Part shown: in pieces, positions 1 to 7,928 of the stretch
How the letters are laid out: every line of letters begins with the position of its first letter
How positions within the stretch are numbered: the stretch's first letter is position 1
Assembly (NCBI GenBank): GCA_903860085.1
Contig: CAIOPD010000024.1
Location: 1-10,115, forward strand
Length of the DNA: 10,115 nt
Direction of reading: 5' to 3'
Source: an uncultured Pseudomonadota bacterium
GTDB taxonomy: Bacteria > Pseudomonadota > Gammaproteobacteria > Burkholderiales > Methylophilaceae
Notes under the pieces: model-generated
What the model saw: only the letters and a program-made list of their open reading frames with translations
Told to the model about the DNA's origin: nothing
Database searches by the model: none
Translations under genes and position numbers: made by a program

Positions 1-372
1 AACCTTAAACAGCTAGTAGAGATTCAGGTGAATATCAAGCATGATGGCTTGCAACGTATTGGTGAGGTGCCACAATATAATGCTGACCCATTAGTGCGTC
101 GTTCACCCTCATTACAAAAAACAAAATACAACACTAAACCGCTAGCACGTATGTGTGCAAAACAAATGGATCAGTTATCCCTAGTAGAAGGTGAGCAAGT
201 ATTGGTTCGCCAAGATCAAGGTAGCGCGGTCTTATCGGTCAAACTTGATAACCATGTCGCCATGGGCTGTGTGCGCGTTGCAGCGGCACATGAAGCGAGT
301 GTGGGTTTAGGGGATTTGATGGGAGATATCAGTATCGAGAAATTACCATCAACTAAAGGGGTCTCAGCGTAA
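1..372 (+). CDS. nuoG: NADH-quinone oxidoreductase subunit G, C-terminal end (partial)
   Basis: This is the last 123 codons of a gene that enters from the left edge; the frame is open from base 1, so the GTG at 28 is internal and not a start. NuoG is the large peripheral-arm subunit of complex I. It carries N-terminal iron-sulfur clusters and has a molybdopterin-oxidoreductase-like fold. Only the tail of that fold is here: a short linker (PLVRRSPSLQ), then a beta-rich segment with LVEGEQVLVRQDQ, AVLSVKLD and MGCVRVAAAHEA, ending in GDISIEKL. This pattern matches the ends of betaproteobacterial NuoG proteins as I know them. None of the cluster-binding cysteines fall in this part. The stop codon overlaps the nuoH start by one base (TAATG). 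Identification rests mostly on position directly before nuoH plus the tail pattern. Confidence 0.88.
   Translation, partial: NLKQLVEIQVNIKHDGLQRIGEVPQYNADPLVRRSPSLQKTKYNTKPLARMCAKQMDQLSLVEGEQVLVRQDQGSAVLSVKLDNHVAMGCVRVAAAHEASVGLGDLMGDISIEKLPSTKGVSA
355..361 (+). promoter_or_regulatory. Ribosome binding site of nuoH
   Basis: A purine run AAAGGGG lies inside the last codons of nuoG, ten bases before the nuoH ATG at 372. It supports that start at the overlapping TAATG junction and suggests re-initiation by ribosomes finishing nuoG. Confidence 0.55.
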
Positions 373-1400
373 TGGAATGGTTAGCTGGCTTGTTTGGTAT
401 TTATTGGGCGCCGGTGCAACTGACGGTGTGGACGTTACTAAAAATCGTTGCCATTGTATTGCCGTTGATGGGTGCTGTCGCTTATTTGACGTTAGCCGAA
501 CGTAAAGTGATTGGCTATATGCAAGTGCGTATCGGCCCTAATCGCGTCGGCTATTTCGGCTTGCTGCAACCAATTGCAGATGGCCTTAAGTTGCTATTTA
601 AAGAAATTGTGGTGCCCACTGCCTCAAATAAGGCGTTGTTTTTGTTGGGTCCAGTATTGGTTATTGCACCTGCTTTTGCGGCTTGGGCAGTAGTGCCGTT
701 TGATCTTGATATGGTCTTGGCGGATATTGATGCGGGTTTACTCTACATTTTAGCCATGACTTCAGTAGGTGTGTATGGCGTCATTATCGCCGGTTGGGCA
801 TCAAACTCTAAGTATGCGTTTTTAGGCGCTTTACGTTCAGCTGCACAAATTGTATCTTACGAAATTGCCATGGGTTTTGCTTTAGTTGGCGTGCTTATGT
901 GCGCCAATTCTCTTAATTTAGGCAAAATTGTATTGGGACAATCTGGTGGATTTTGGCATTGGTATTTCATTCCATTGTTTCCATTATTTATCGTCTACTT
1001 TATTAGTGCGGTGGCTGAAACCAATCGCGCGCCGTTTGATGTGGCAGAAGGTGAGTCTGAAATTGTGGCTGGTTTTCACGTGGAATACTCAGGCATGTCA
1101 TTTGCGGTATTCTTCTTAGCTGAATATGCCAATATGTGGTTAGTGGCTACCTTGGCCGCCTTGATGTTCTTGGGTGGCTGGTTATCACCAGTGCCGTTTA
1201 TTCCAGATAGTTTCTTATGGTTATTAGCTAAAGTATGCTTTTTACTCTTTATGTTTCTATGGTTTAGGGCAACTTTTCCACGCTATCGTTATGACCAAAT
1301 TATGCGTCTAGGCTGGAAGGTATTTATACCCATTACCATCGTGTGGATCGTGTTTGTTGGCGCCATGATGCAAACGCCATGGGCTTATTTGTTCCATTAA
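372..1400 (+). CDS. nuoH: NADH-quinone oxidoreductase subunit H
   Basis: NuoH (ND1 family) is the membrane subunit at the heel of complex I. It forms much of the quinone-binding chamber and connects the peripheral arm to the proton-pumping arm. At 342 residues it has the normal family length and about eight hydrophobic segments. Both family signatures are visible. The first is AERKVIGYMQ with RIGPNRVG at residues 42-60. The second is ETNRAPFD at 216-223, followed by EGESE (226-230) and GFHVEYSG (234-241). The acidic residues of that last loop belong to the link between the quinone site and the proton path. The C-terminal part has FRATFPRYRYDQIM (298-311), also typical. The ATG overlaps the nuoG stop and has a purine-rich site ahead of it. 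A 35-base gap follows before nuoI. Nothing looks broken. Confidence 0.97.
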   Translation: MEWLAGLFGIYWAPVQLTVWTLLKIVAIVLPLMGAVAYLTLAERKVIGYMQVRIGPNRVGYFGLLQPIADGLKLLFKEIVVPTASNKALFLLGPVLVIAPAFAAWAVVPFDLDMVLADIDAGLLYILAMTSVGVYGVIIAGWASNSKYAFLGALRSAAQIVSYEIAMGFALVGVLMCANSLNLGKIVLGQSGGFWHWYFIPLFPLFIVYFISAVAETNRAPFDVAEGESEIVAGFHVEYSGMSFAVFFLAEYANMWLVATLAALMFLGGWLSPVPFIPDSFLWLLAKVCFLLFMFLWFRATFPRYRYDQIMRLGWKVFIPITIVWIVFVGAMMQTPWAYLFH

Positions 1401-1435
1401 ACTTATTTACTGATTGCTAAAGACTCGTTCAATTT

Positions 1436-1927
1436 ATGATTGCAAAAATTAAATCTACGCTAACTAGCTTAATGCTAATCGAGCTGCTAAAAGGCATGGC
1501 GCTTACTGGGCGTTACTTTTTTGCGCCTAAAATTACTATTCAGTACCCAGAAGAAAGCACTCCGCAATCGCCAAGATTTAGAGGTTTACATGCACTTCGC
1601 CGCTACCCTAATGGTGAGGAGCGTTGTATTGCTTGTAAGCTATGCGAAGCCGTATGTCCAGCGATGGCTATCACGATTGAGTCTGAGCAGCGTGAAGACA
1701 ATACACGTCGGACTACTCGCTATGATATTGATCTGACTAAATGCATCTTCTGCGGTATGTGCGAAGAGTCTTGCCCAGTAGATTCTATTGTTGAAACCAG
1801 AATTTTTGATTATCACGGCGAACAGCGCGGCGATTTACTCTACACCAAAGACATGTTGCTGGCGGTAGGCGATAAACATGAAAAACAAATTGCGGCAGAT
1901 CGCGCAATTGATAAAGCATTTAGATAG
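1436..1927 (+). CDS. nuoI: NADH-quinone oxidoreductase subunit I, 2x[4Fe-4S] ferredoxin-type
   Basis: NuoI is the iron-sulfur subunit that passes electrons through clusters N6a and N6b towards the terminal cluster N2 and the quinone. It sits at the foot of the peripheral arm against NuoH. The protein has 163 residues, the usual length in alpha- and betaproteobacteria. Two complete CxxCxxCxxxCP motifs are present: cysteines 64, 67, 70 and 74 in CIACKLCEAVCP, and 103, 106, 109 and 113 in CIFCGMCEESCP. An amphipathic N-terminal helix (LIELLKGMALTGRYFF) precedes them, followed by the basic linker PRFRGLHALRRYPNGEERC. The start ATG has no clear Shine-Dalgarno sequence, although the N-terminus beginning MIAKIKSTL fits the family. 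It ends 12 bases before nuoJ. Confidence 0.97.
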   Translation: MIAKIKSTLTSLMLIELLKGMALTGRYFFAPKITIQYPEESTPQSPRFRGLHALRRYPNGEERCIACKLCEAVCPAMAITIESEQREDNTRRTTRYDIDLTKCIFCGMCEESCPVDSIVETRIFDYHGEQRGDLLYTKDMLLAVGDKHEKQIAADRAIDKAFR

Positions 1928-1939
1928 GCACACACATCC

Positions 1940-2593
1940 ATGACATATTTTGGCTTACATTTTTTAGATCTCGTTTTTTACGGATTAGCAGCTGTTTTGC
2001 TGTTTGCCGCCTTGCGTGTCATTACGGCGCGCAATCCAGTGCATGCGGCACTTAATCTAGTGCTAGCTTTCTTTACTGCCGCTGGTATTTGGCTACTTTT
2101 AGAAGCTGAATTCCTGGCGATAGCGCTCGTGTTAGTGTATGTGGGCGCGGTGATGGTGCTGTTCTTATTTGTCGTCATGATGCTTGATATCAACCTAGAT
2201 AAGCTGCGAGAGGGCTTCTGGAACGCACTGCCGATTGCTTTGCCGGTCGGTGGGTTGATGGCATTAGAGATGGTGATGATCTTAGGTGTGCGTAATTTCG
2301 GCGTGGACAAAGTACAGGCTCCAGCAGCGCATCTGGCTAATTACAGCAATACAGCAGAATTAGGACGTGTGCTATATAGCGATTACTTATTACCATTCGA
2401 ATTGGCTTCAGTCGTACTTTTGGTCGCTATCGTGGCAGCGATTGCACTAACACTGCGTGATCGTAAAGAAAGCAAATCAATGGATCCCGCTAAACAAGTG
2501 TTGGTCAAGAAGCAGGATCGTCTACGCATCATTAAAATGGATGCTGTAGTGGAAGTGCCCGAGCCAACTGCCACTTCGAAGGAGGCTAAATAA
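1940..2593 (+). CDS. nuoJ: NADH-quinone oxidoreductase subunit J
   Basis: NuoJ (ND6 family) is a small membrane subunit between NuoH and NuoK. Its third helix contains a pi-bulge thought to matter for conformational coupling. The core motif is present: ARNPVHAALNL (30-40), then LLLEAEFLA (52-60) and VYVGAVMVLFLFVVMMLD (66-83), with Tyr67-Gly69 at the expected bulge. About five hydrophobic helices can be seen. At 217 residues it is longer than the E. coli protein (about 184). The extra length is a charged, lysine-rich C-terminal tail from about residue 173 (DRKESKS, VKKQDRLRIIKM) ending in a Pro/Thr/Glu-rich stretch; similar tails occur in other betaproteobacteria. The ATG lacks a strong ribosome binding site. 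The stop overlaps the nuoK ATG by one base. Confidence 0.96.
   Translation: MTYFGLHFLDLVFYGLAAVLLFAALRVITARNPVHAALNLVLAFFTAAGIWLLLEAEFLAIALVLVYVGAVMVLFLFVVMMLDINLDKLREGFWNALPIALPVGGLMALEMVMILGVRNFGVDKVQAPAAHLANYSNTAELGRVLYSDYLLPFELASVVLLVAIVAAIALTLRDRKESKSMDPAKQVLVKKQDRLRIIKMDAVVEVPEPTATSKEAK
2579..2585 (+). promoter_or_regulatory. Strong ribosome binding site of nuoK
   Basis: AAGGAGG, close to a perfect Shine-Dalgarno sequence, ends seven bases before the nuoK ATG at 2593 and sits within the final codons of nuoJ. It is the clearest ribosome binding site in the nuo genes of this window and fixes the nuoK start at the TAATG overlap. Confidence 0.8.
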
Positions 2594-2898
2594 TGGTCGG
2601 ACTTTCGCACTATCTTATTCTTGGGGCGCTGCTATTTGCTATCAGCGTTGTTGGTATCTTCTTAAATCGTAAAAATGTGATTATTTTATTGATGGCGATT
2701 GAGTTGATGTTGTTAGCGGTGAATCTTAATTTCATTGCTTTTTCACATTACTTAAATGATATTGCTGGCCAAGTTTTTGTATTTTTTATTCTCACCGTAG
2801 CGGCTGCTGAAGCAGCTATTGGTTTGGCAATTTTAGTGGTGTTATTTAGAAACTTACACACCATTAATGTTGATGATTTAGATAGTTTAAAAGGGTAA
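2593..2898 (+). CDS. nuoK: NADH-quinone oxidoreductase subunit K
   Basis: NuoK (ND4L family) is a three-helix membrane subunit carrying part of the fourth proton path of complex I. Its 101 residues are the standard length. The two buried membrane glutamates known to be essential in E. coli (Glu36 and Glu72) appear here as Glu37 in LLMAIELMLLAVNLNF and Glu73 in LTVAAAEAAIGLAI. The N-terminus (GLSHYLILGALLFAISVVG) and the end (NVDDLDSLKG) are typical. The start is supported by a strong ribosome binding site and a TAATG overlap with nuoJ, which points to coupled translation of the two small neighbouring membrane subunits. The gap to nuoL is seven bases. Confidence 0.97.
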   Translation: MVGLSHYLILGALLFAISVVGIFLNRKNVIILLMAIELMLLAVNLNFIAFSHYLNDIAGQVFVFFILTVAAAEAAIGLAILVVLFRNLHTINVDDLDSLKG

Positions 2899-2905
2899 GC
2901 CAAGA

Positions 2906-4924
2906 ATGAGCATGCAACAGATTTATTTGGCAATACCAATGCTGCCCTTAGCTGCCGCCGTTGTGGTCGGTCTATTTTCAAAGTATTTGCCACGCGCTAG
3001 TGCGCATGTTTTGACCATACTCGGCGTTGCTGCATCATTCGTTTTATCGCTCTATGTGCTTAATGATACGATTTCTGGCCATGTGTTTAATGACAGCATT
3101 TATACCTGGTTAAAGTCAGGCAATATCACGCTAGAGATTGGTTTCTTAATTGATAATCTCAGCGCCATGATGATGGTCGTCGTTACTTTTGTATCACTGA
3201 TGGTGCATATCTACACCATAGGCTATATGGAAGAAGATCAAGGCTATACGCGCTTCTTTAGTTATATCTCACTCTTTACTTTTGCTATGTTGATGCTGGT
3301 GATGAGTAATAACTTTATGCAGTTGTTCTTTGGTTGGGAAGCAGTGGGATTAGTTTCTTACCTGCTGATTGGTTTTTGGTACACAAGGCCGACTGCGGTG
3401 TATGCCAATCTAAAAGCTTTTCTTGTGAATCGCGTTGGCGACTTCGGCTTCTTGCTAGGCATCGGTTTGGTGTTATTTCATTTTGGCAGCTTAGATTACG
3501 CAGCTGTGTTTTCAGTAGCGCCACAAATGGCAGACGTGCAAATTAGCTTAATTGGTAATGTGCAGTGGTCTCTCATGACGGTGACCTGTATTTTATTGTT
3601 TATCGGTGCGATGGGTAAATCAGCACAAGTACCGTTGCATGTGTGGTTGCCAGACTCTATGGAAGGTCCAACCCCAATTTCAGCCTTGATTCACGCGGCG
3701 ACCATGGTGACTGCTGGTATCTTTATGGTGGCGCGTATGTCGCCGATGTTTGAGTTGTCATCCACTGCGTTGTCATTTGTGATGATCATCGGTAGTATTA
3801 CCGCCTTATTTATGGGCTTTCTTGGCGTCATTCAAAACGATATTAAACGCATCGTTGCTTATTCAACGTTGTCGCAACTTGGCTATATGACGGTCGCCTT
3901 GGGTGCCTCAGCTTATTCAGTCGCTATTTTCCATCTCATGACTCACGCGTTCTTTAAGGCCTTATTATTCTTAGGTGCGGGTTCAGTGATTATGGGTATG
4001 CATCACGATCAAGATATCCGTAATATGGGTAATCTTAAAAAGTATATGCCAGTGACATGGATTACCTCTTTGGTTGGTTCATTGGCACTTATTGGTACGC
4101 CGTTCTTTGCCGGATTCTATTCTAAAGACAGTATTATTGAAGCGGCCAAAGCATCAACAATCACTGGTAGTGGCTTTGCTTATTTCGCGGTATTGGTCAG
4201 TGTGTTTGTTACTGCTTTTTATAGCTTCCGACTCTACTTCCTAGTATTTCATGGTGCTGAAAAATGGCGTACGCCTAAGCATGATCATGGTCACGACGAT
4301 CATGATGCACACCATCATGGCTTAAGTGCGACAGATGATCCGCATGAGCCGGGTTGGGTGATTAAGTTACCTTTAATTCTATTAGCCATTCCTTCATTGG
4401 CTATTGGTTATGTTGCCGTTGAGCCGATGCTCTATGGTGAATTCTTTAAAGGTGTGATCTTTATAGACTCAGCCGCACATCCTGCGATGCATGAGCTCAC
4501 ACATGAGTGGCATACAGTATTGCATACCGCTTGCGGTATGGCTTTACATGGCTTTAGTTCTCTACCCTTTATGCTGGCAGCTTCTGGTGTTGCTTTGGCT
4601 TGGTTCTTTTATACGCAGCGCCCAGATATTCCTGCCAAAATTCAAACTAAGTTCGCGTTGATTAATCGCGTGCTAGAAAACAAATATGGGTTTGACAGTT
4701 TTAACGATCGTGTATTTGCGGCAGGTTCACGCTTTATCGGCCACCAACTTTGGCAAATTGGCGATGTAAAAATCATCGATGGTGGCATAGTGAATGGTAC
4801 GGCACGTTTAATTGTCCGATTGTCTGGTGTTGTGCGTAAATTACAGACAGGTTTGATCTACCACTACGCATTTGCCATGATTATTGGCGCTTTCCTTATG
4901 CTCACATTCTTCTCTAAAGTATAA
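2906..4924 (+). CDS. nuoL: NADH-quinone oxidoreductase subunit L, distal antiporter-like subunit
   Basis: NuoL (ND5 family) is the outermost proton-pumping subunit; a long lateral helix at its C-terminus runs along the membrane arm. The protein has 672 residues. The antiporter core is intact: Glu145 in FFGWEAVGLVSYLL, Asp179 in RVGDFGFLLG, Lys238 in GAMGKSAQVPLHVWLPD and the His343/His347/Lys351 group in FHLMTHAFFKALLFLGAGS; AGFYSKDSI follows at 402-410. The C-terminal third holds the lateral-helix region and a final membrane anchor (FAMIIGAFLMLTFF). Two histidine-rich stretches stand out: residues 459-471 (HDHGHDDHDAHHH) in a loop after the core, and a His-rich segment at 525-548. A His-rich loop at the first position is common in betaproteobacterial NuoL. 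An AAGGG run at 2891-2895 serves as ribosome binding site. nuoM follows after five bases. Confidence 0.97.
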   Translation: MSMQQIYLAIPMLPLAAAVVVGLFSKYLPRASAHVLTILGVAASFVLSLYVLNDTISGHVFNDSIYTWLKSGNITLEIGFLIDNLSAMMMVVVTFVSLMVHIYTIGYMEEDQGYTRFFSYISLFTFAMLMLVMSNNFMQLFFGWEAVGLVSYLLIGFWYTRPTAVYANLKAFLVNRVGDFGFLLGIGLVLFHFGSLDYAAVFSVAPQMADVQISLIGNVQWSLMTVTCILLFIGAMGKSAQVPLHVWLPDSMEGPTPISALIHAATMVTAGIFMVARMSPMFELSSTALSFVMIIGSITALFMGFLGVIQNDIKRIVAYSTLSQLGYMTVALGASAYSVAIFHLMTHAFFKALLFLGAGSVIMGMHHDQDIRNMGNLKKYMPVTWITSLVGSLALIGTPFFAGFYSKDSIIEAAKASTITGSGFAYFAVLVSVFVTAFYSFRLYFLVFHGAEKWRTPKHDHGHDDHDAHHHGLSATDDPHEPGWVIKLPLILLAIPSLAIGYVAVEPMLYGEFFKGVIFIDSAAHPAMHELTHEWHTVLHTACGMALHGFSSLPFMLAASGVALAWFFYTQRPDIPAKIQTKFALINRVLENKYGFDSFNDRVFAAGSRFIGHQLWQIGDVKIIDGGIVNGTARLIVRLSGVVRKLQTGLIYHYAFAMIIGAFLMLTFFSKV

Positions 4925-4929
4925 AAAAC

Positions 4930-6429
4930 ATGCTGTCTTACTTTTCTCAACATCTCTTAAGTTTTAGCGTCTGGACACCAATACTGTCTGGCATAGCCGT
5001 GCTATTTACTGCCAATGACCACAAACCTAACGGCACACGTTGGTTAGCGTTAGCTGGTGGCATCCTGGCATTTTTGGTCGCAATTCCACTCTATACCCAG
5101 TTTAATTTTGCTGATGGTGGCTTTCAGTTTCAGGAAGGATTTAGTTGGATTCCAGCTTTTAATATTAACTATCACCTTGGTGTAGACGGTATTGCAATTC
5201 CACTGATTTTGCTCACTAGTTTTACCACTGTGATTGTGATTATTTCTGCATGGGAAGTGATTGAAAAGCGCGTAGCACAATATATGGCTTGCTTCTTGAT
5301 TATGAGTGGCTTAATGGTTGGGGTGTTCTGCGCCTTAGACGCCATTTTGTATTATGTGTTTTGGGAAGCGATGCTAATCCCGTTGTTCTTAGCCATCGGT
5401 ATTTGGGGTGGTCCTAACCGTGTTTACGCGACAATCAAGTTCTTCCTCTATACCTTGCTTGGTTCACTATTGATGCTAGTGGCCTTTATCTACCTATATT
5501 TAAAAACAGGTAGTTTTGAGCTGATGGATTACTACCGCTTGCCTTTGCCTCTTACTGCACAAGTACTTATCTTTTTAGCTTTTTTTGTAGCCTTCGCTGT
5601 AAAAGTGCCGATGTGGCCTGTCCATACGTGGTTACCTGATGCTCACGTTGAAGCTCCTACGGGCGGATCGGTGGTGCTAGCAGCCATTGCATTAAAGCTT
5701 GGTGGATATAGCTTTTTACGCTTTGCAATGCCGATTGCACCCGATGCAGCACATTATTTATCTGGCTTTATGATTACATTATCGCTAATTGCGATTGTCT
5801 ATATTGCGCTAGTAGCATTGGCGCAAAAAGATATGAAAAAACTGATTGCTTACTCTTCAATTTCACATATGGGTTTTGTAACATTAGGCTTTTTTATCTT
5901 TAATAATTTAGGCTTAGAAGGCGCAGTGGTGCAAATGGTCTCGCACGGCTTTATTTCAGCCGCCATGTTCCTGTGTGTGGGTGTGCTGTATGACCGTGTT
6001 CATAGTCGTCAAATTGAAGCTTACGGTGGTGTTGCTAATACGATGCCAGTATTTGCTGCCTTTGCTGTGTTCTTTGCGATGGCTAACAGTGGCTTGCCGG
6101 CAACCTCTGGTTTCGTCGGCGAATTTATGGTGATATTGGGCGCGATTCAAGCCAACTTCTGGTATGCATTTTTAGCTTCAACCACACTTATTTTTGGCGC
6201 AGCTTATACGCTATGGATGATTAAGCGTGTGTTTTATGGTGAGATTGCCAATGCAAATGTGGCAGCACTGAAAGACCTCAACAAACGCGAATTCTTGATT
6301 CTAGCCACGTTGGCGTTGTTGGTGTTGGCTTTGGGTGTCTATCCACAACCGTTGACCGATATGACAAATGCCAGCGTGACGCAACTTCTTTCACTCCTTG
6401 CGCAAAGCAAACTGCCTGTAGGTCTATAA
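4930..6429 (+). CDS. nuoM: NADH-quinone oxidoreductase subunit M, antiporter-like subunit
   Basis: NuoM (ND4 family) is the middle of the three antiporter-like proton pumps. It has 499 residues, a normal length, and about fourteen hydrophobic segments. The key charged residues are in place: Glu146 in VFWEAMLIPLFLAIG, Lys225 in AFAVKVPMWPVHTWLPDAH, Lys256 in AAIALKLGGY and Glu398 in SGFVGEFM, the last corresponding to the output residue of the pump. AQKDMKKLIAYSSISHMGF (298-316) is the conserved central segment. The ATG follows the nuoL stop by five bases in an A-rich stretch with no good Shine-Dalgarno match, so translation probably depends on ribosomes arriving from nuoL. The N-terminus SFSVWTPILSG agrees with the family, which supports this start. 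nuoN begins three bases after the stop. Confidence 0.97.
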   Translation: MLSYFSQHLLSFSVWTPILSGIAVLFTANDHKPNGTRWLALAGGILAFLVAIPLYTQFNFADGGFQFQEGFSWIPAFNINYHLGVDGIAIPLILLTSFTTVIVIISAWEVIEKRVAQYMACFLIMSGLMVGVFCALDAILYYVFWEAMLIPLFLAIGIWGGPNRVYATIKFFLYTLLGSLLMLVAFIYLYLKTGSFELMDYYRLPLPLTAQVLIFLAFFVAFAVKVPMWPVHTWLPDAHVEAPTGGSVVLAAIALKLGGYSFLRFAMPIAPDAAHYLSGFMITLSLIAIVYIALVALAQKDMKKLIAYSSISHMGFVTLGFFIFNNLGLEGAVVQMVSHGFISAAMFLCVGVLYDRVHSRQIEAYGGVANTMPVFAAFAVFFAMANSGLPATSGFVGEFMVILGAIQANFWYAFLASTTLIFGAAYTLWMIKRVFYGEIANANVAALKDLNKREFLILATLALLVLALGVYPQPLTDMTNASVTQLLSLLAQSKLPVGL

Positions 6430-6432
6430 GCT

Positions 6433-7881
6433 ATGGAAAATATACGTTACGACCTGATTACCGCTATGCCAGAGTTATTCATCGTTTGTATGGCGATGTT
6501 TATCCTGCTAGCAGATTTATTTCTGAAAGCCTCTAATCGTATTTATATCTATGGCTTATCCCAAGCCACGTTACTGGCTGCAGCCTATTTAACTTTTAGT
6601 AATCATGCTCCAAGTGTGAGCTATGCCTTTACTGACGCCTTTGTTGATGATGCAATGTCTGATGTTCTGAAGTTAATGATCTATCTTGGCACCTCCTTGA
6701 TTTTTGTCTATAGCCGTCAATATTTACAGCTACGCAACATGTTTCGGGGCGAGTTTTATGCCTTAGTGCTATTTTCTGTAGTCGGCATGATGATTATGGT
6801 TTCTGGCCAGAATATGCTGACGCTGTATATGGGATTAGAGTTATTGTCTTTAAGTTTATATGCCCTTGTCGCTTTAGATCGCGACAACACACGCGCGACA
6901 GAAGCAGCAATGAAGTACTTTGTGTTGGGTGCTTTAGCTTCTGGTATGTTGCTATACGGCATGAGTATGATTTATGGTATGACAGGCAGTTTGAATATTG
7001 CCGACATCAACCATGCCTTGATGGGTGAAACGAAAAATCATGCAGTATTGATTTTGGGTTTAGTATTTATCGTATCTGGTTTAGCTTTTAAGCTTGGCGC
7101 AGTTCCATTCCAAATGTGGGTGCCGGATGTATATGAAGGTTCACCGACTGCGGTGACGTTGCTTATTAGCTCCGTGCCAAAATTGGCTGCTTTTGCTTTT
7201 GTGATACGCTTGTTAGTCCAGGCATTACCTACCTTAGCAGTCGATTGGCAGCAGATGCTGATGATTATGGCCGTGCTGTCAATTGTTGTGGGTAACATTA
7301 CCGCAATCGCGCAAACCAATTTAAAGCGTATGTTGGCTTACTCTACGATTTCACATATCGGTTTTATCTTGTATGGCTTAATGAGCGCGAGCATAAACGG
7401 CTTTGTTTATGCCATGTTCTACGTGGTGAGTTATGTCCTAATGACCTTAGCTGGCTTTGGCATTATTTTATTACTATCTCGCAAAGGCTTTGAAGCCGAA
7501 AACTTAGAGGATTTAAAAGGCCTAAACCAGCGTAGTCCATGGGTGGCTTTTTTAATGATGATTGTGATGTTTAGCATGGCTGGTGTGCCACCAACTTTGG
7601 GTTTCTATGCCAAGTTTAGCGTATTGCAAGCAGCGCTGCAGGCGGGTTACTTATGGCTGGTCGTGTTCGCTGTGTTGATGGCAGTGGTTGGTGCTTTCTA
7701 CTACCTACGTGTCATCAAACTAATGTATTTTGATGAGCCTGCCGATTTAAAACCCATTGATGCGCCCCTTGATATGCGCATTATATTAAGTGTCAATGCC
7801 TTGGCGTTATTAGTTATTGGATTGATGCCGCAGTCATTGATGGAGCTCTGTATTTACGCGGTGACCAGAAGCTTAAGTTAA
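6433..7881 (+). CDS. nuoN: NADH-quinone oxidoreductase subunit N, antiporter-like subunit
   Basis: NuoN (ND2 family) is the inner antiporter-like subunit, next to NuoK. It has 482 residues, a normal bacterial length. Channel residues are recognisable: Glu136 in YMGLELLSLSLYALVAL, Lys220 in VSGLAFKLGAVPFQMWVPD, Lys250 in SSVPKLAAFAF and Lys394 in LGFYAKFSV. TNLKRMLAYSTISHIGF (295-311) is the central conserved segment. The protein ends after LMPQSLMELCIYAVT, in line with the family. It starts three bases after the nuoM stop and is the last nuo gene. No intrinsic terminator follows, so transcription probably continues into the NUDIX and SDR genes. Its stop codon overlaps another ATG (TAATG at 7879), the start of a 15-codon mini-ORF. 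Confidence 0.97.
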   Translation: MENIRYDLITAMPELFIVCMAMFILLADLFLKASNRIYIYGLSQATLLAAAYLTFSNHAPSVSYAFTDAFVDDAMSDVLKLMIYLGTSLIFVYSRQYLQLRNMFRGEFYALVLFSVVGMMIMVSGQNMLTLYMGLELLSLSLYALVALDRDNTRATEAAMKYFVLGALASGMLLYGMSMIYGMTGSLNIADINHALMGETKNHAVLILGLVFIVSGLAFKLGAVPFQMWVPDVYEGSPTAVTLLISSVPKLAAFAFVIRLLVQALPTLAVDWQQMLMIMAVLSIVVGNITAIAQTNLKRMLAYSTISHIGFILYGLMSASINGFVYAMFYVVSYVLMTLAGFGIILLLSRKGFEAENLEDLKGLNQRSPWVAFLMMIVMFSMAGVPPTLGFYAKFSVLQAALQAGYLWLVVFAVLMAVVGAFYYLRVIKLMYFDEPADLKPIDAPLDMRIILSVNALALLVIGLMPQSLMELCIYAVTRSLS

Positions 7882-7928
7882 TGCGCTATGGGCCCGGCAC
7901 TTCATTGTTAGCAATTACTGCACGATGA
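7881..7928 (+). CDS. Possible 15-codon coupling mini-ORF between nuoN and the NUDIX gene
   Basis: The 43-base gap between nuoN and the NUDIX gene is filled by one small reading frame encoding MRYGPGTSLLAITAR. Its ATG overlaps the nuoN stop (TAATG) and its TGA overlaps the NUDIX start (ATGA at 7925-7928). Both contacts are classic coupling junctions, and the TAATG form also occurs at nuoG/nuoH and nuoJ/nuoK here. The peptide resembles nothing I recognise. Its likely role, if translated, is to carry ribosomes to a NUDIX start that has no Shine-Dalgarno sequence of its own. It may also be a remnant of a small gene often found here in other betaproteobacteria, or a coincidence. The evidence is positional only. 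Confidence 0.3.
   Translation: MRYGPGTSLLAITAR

Noticed and set aside
28..372. Independent small gene starting at the GTG at 28
   Set aside because: The frame is open to base 1 and the sequence matches a NuoG tail, so this is the end of a longer gene.
1978..2310. Antisense open frame of 110 codons inside nuoJ
   Set aside because: It is a shadow of the well-supported nuoJ frame. The translation is low-complexity Ser/Thr/Lys/Ala-rich, has no recognisable domain, and comes from the antisense reading of hydrophobic codons.
7038..7319. Antisense open frame of 93 codons inside nuoN, with similar ones in nuoK/nuoL, nuoL and nuoM
   Set aside because: All lie fully within strongly supported membrane-protein genes and have no ribosome binding site or family resemblance that I can see.
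7888..7900. GC-rich palindrome GGGCCC after nuoN as a terminator
   Set aside because: The self-complementary core leaves no loop and no T-tract follows, so it cannot act as an intrinsic terminator.
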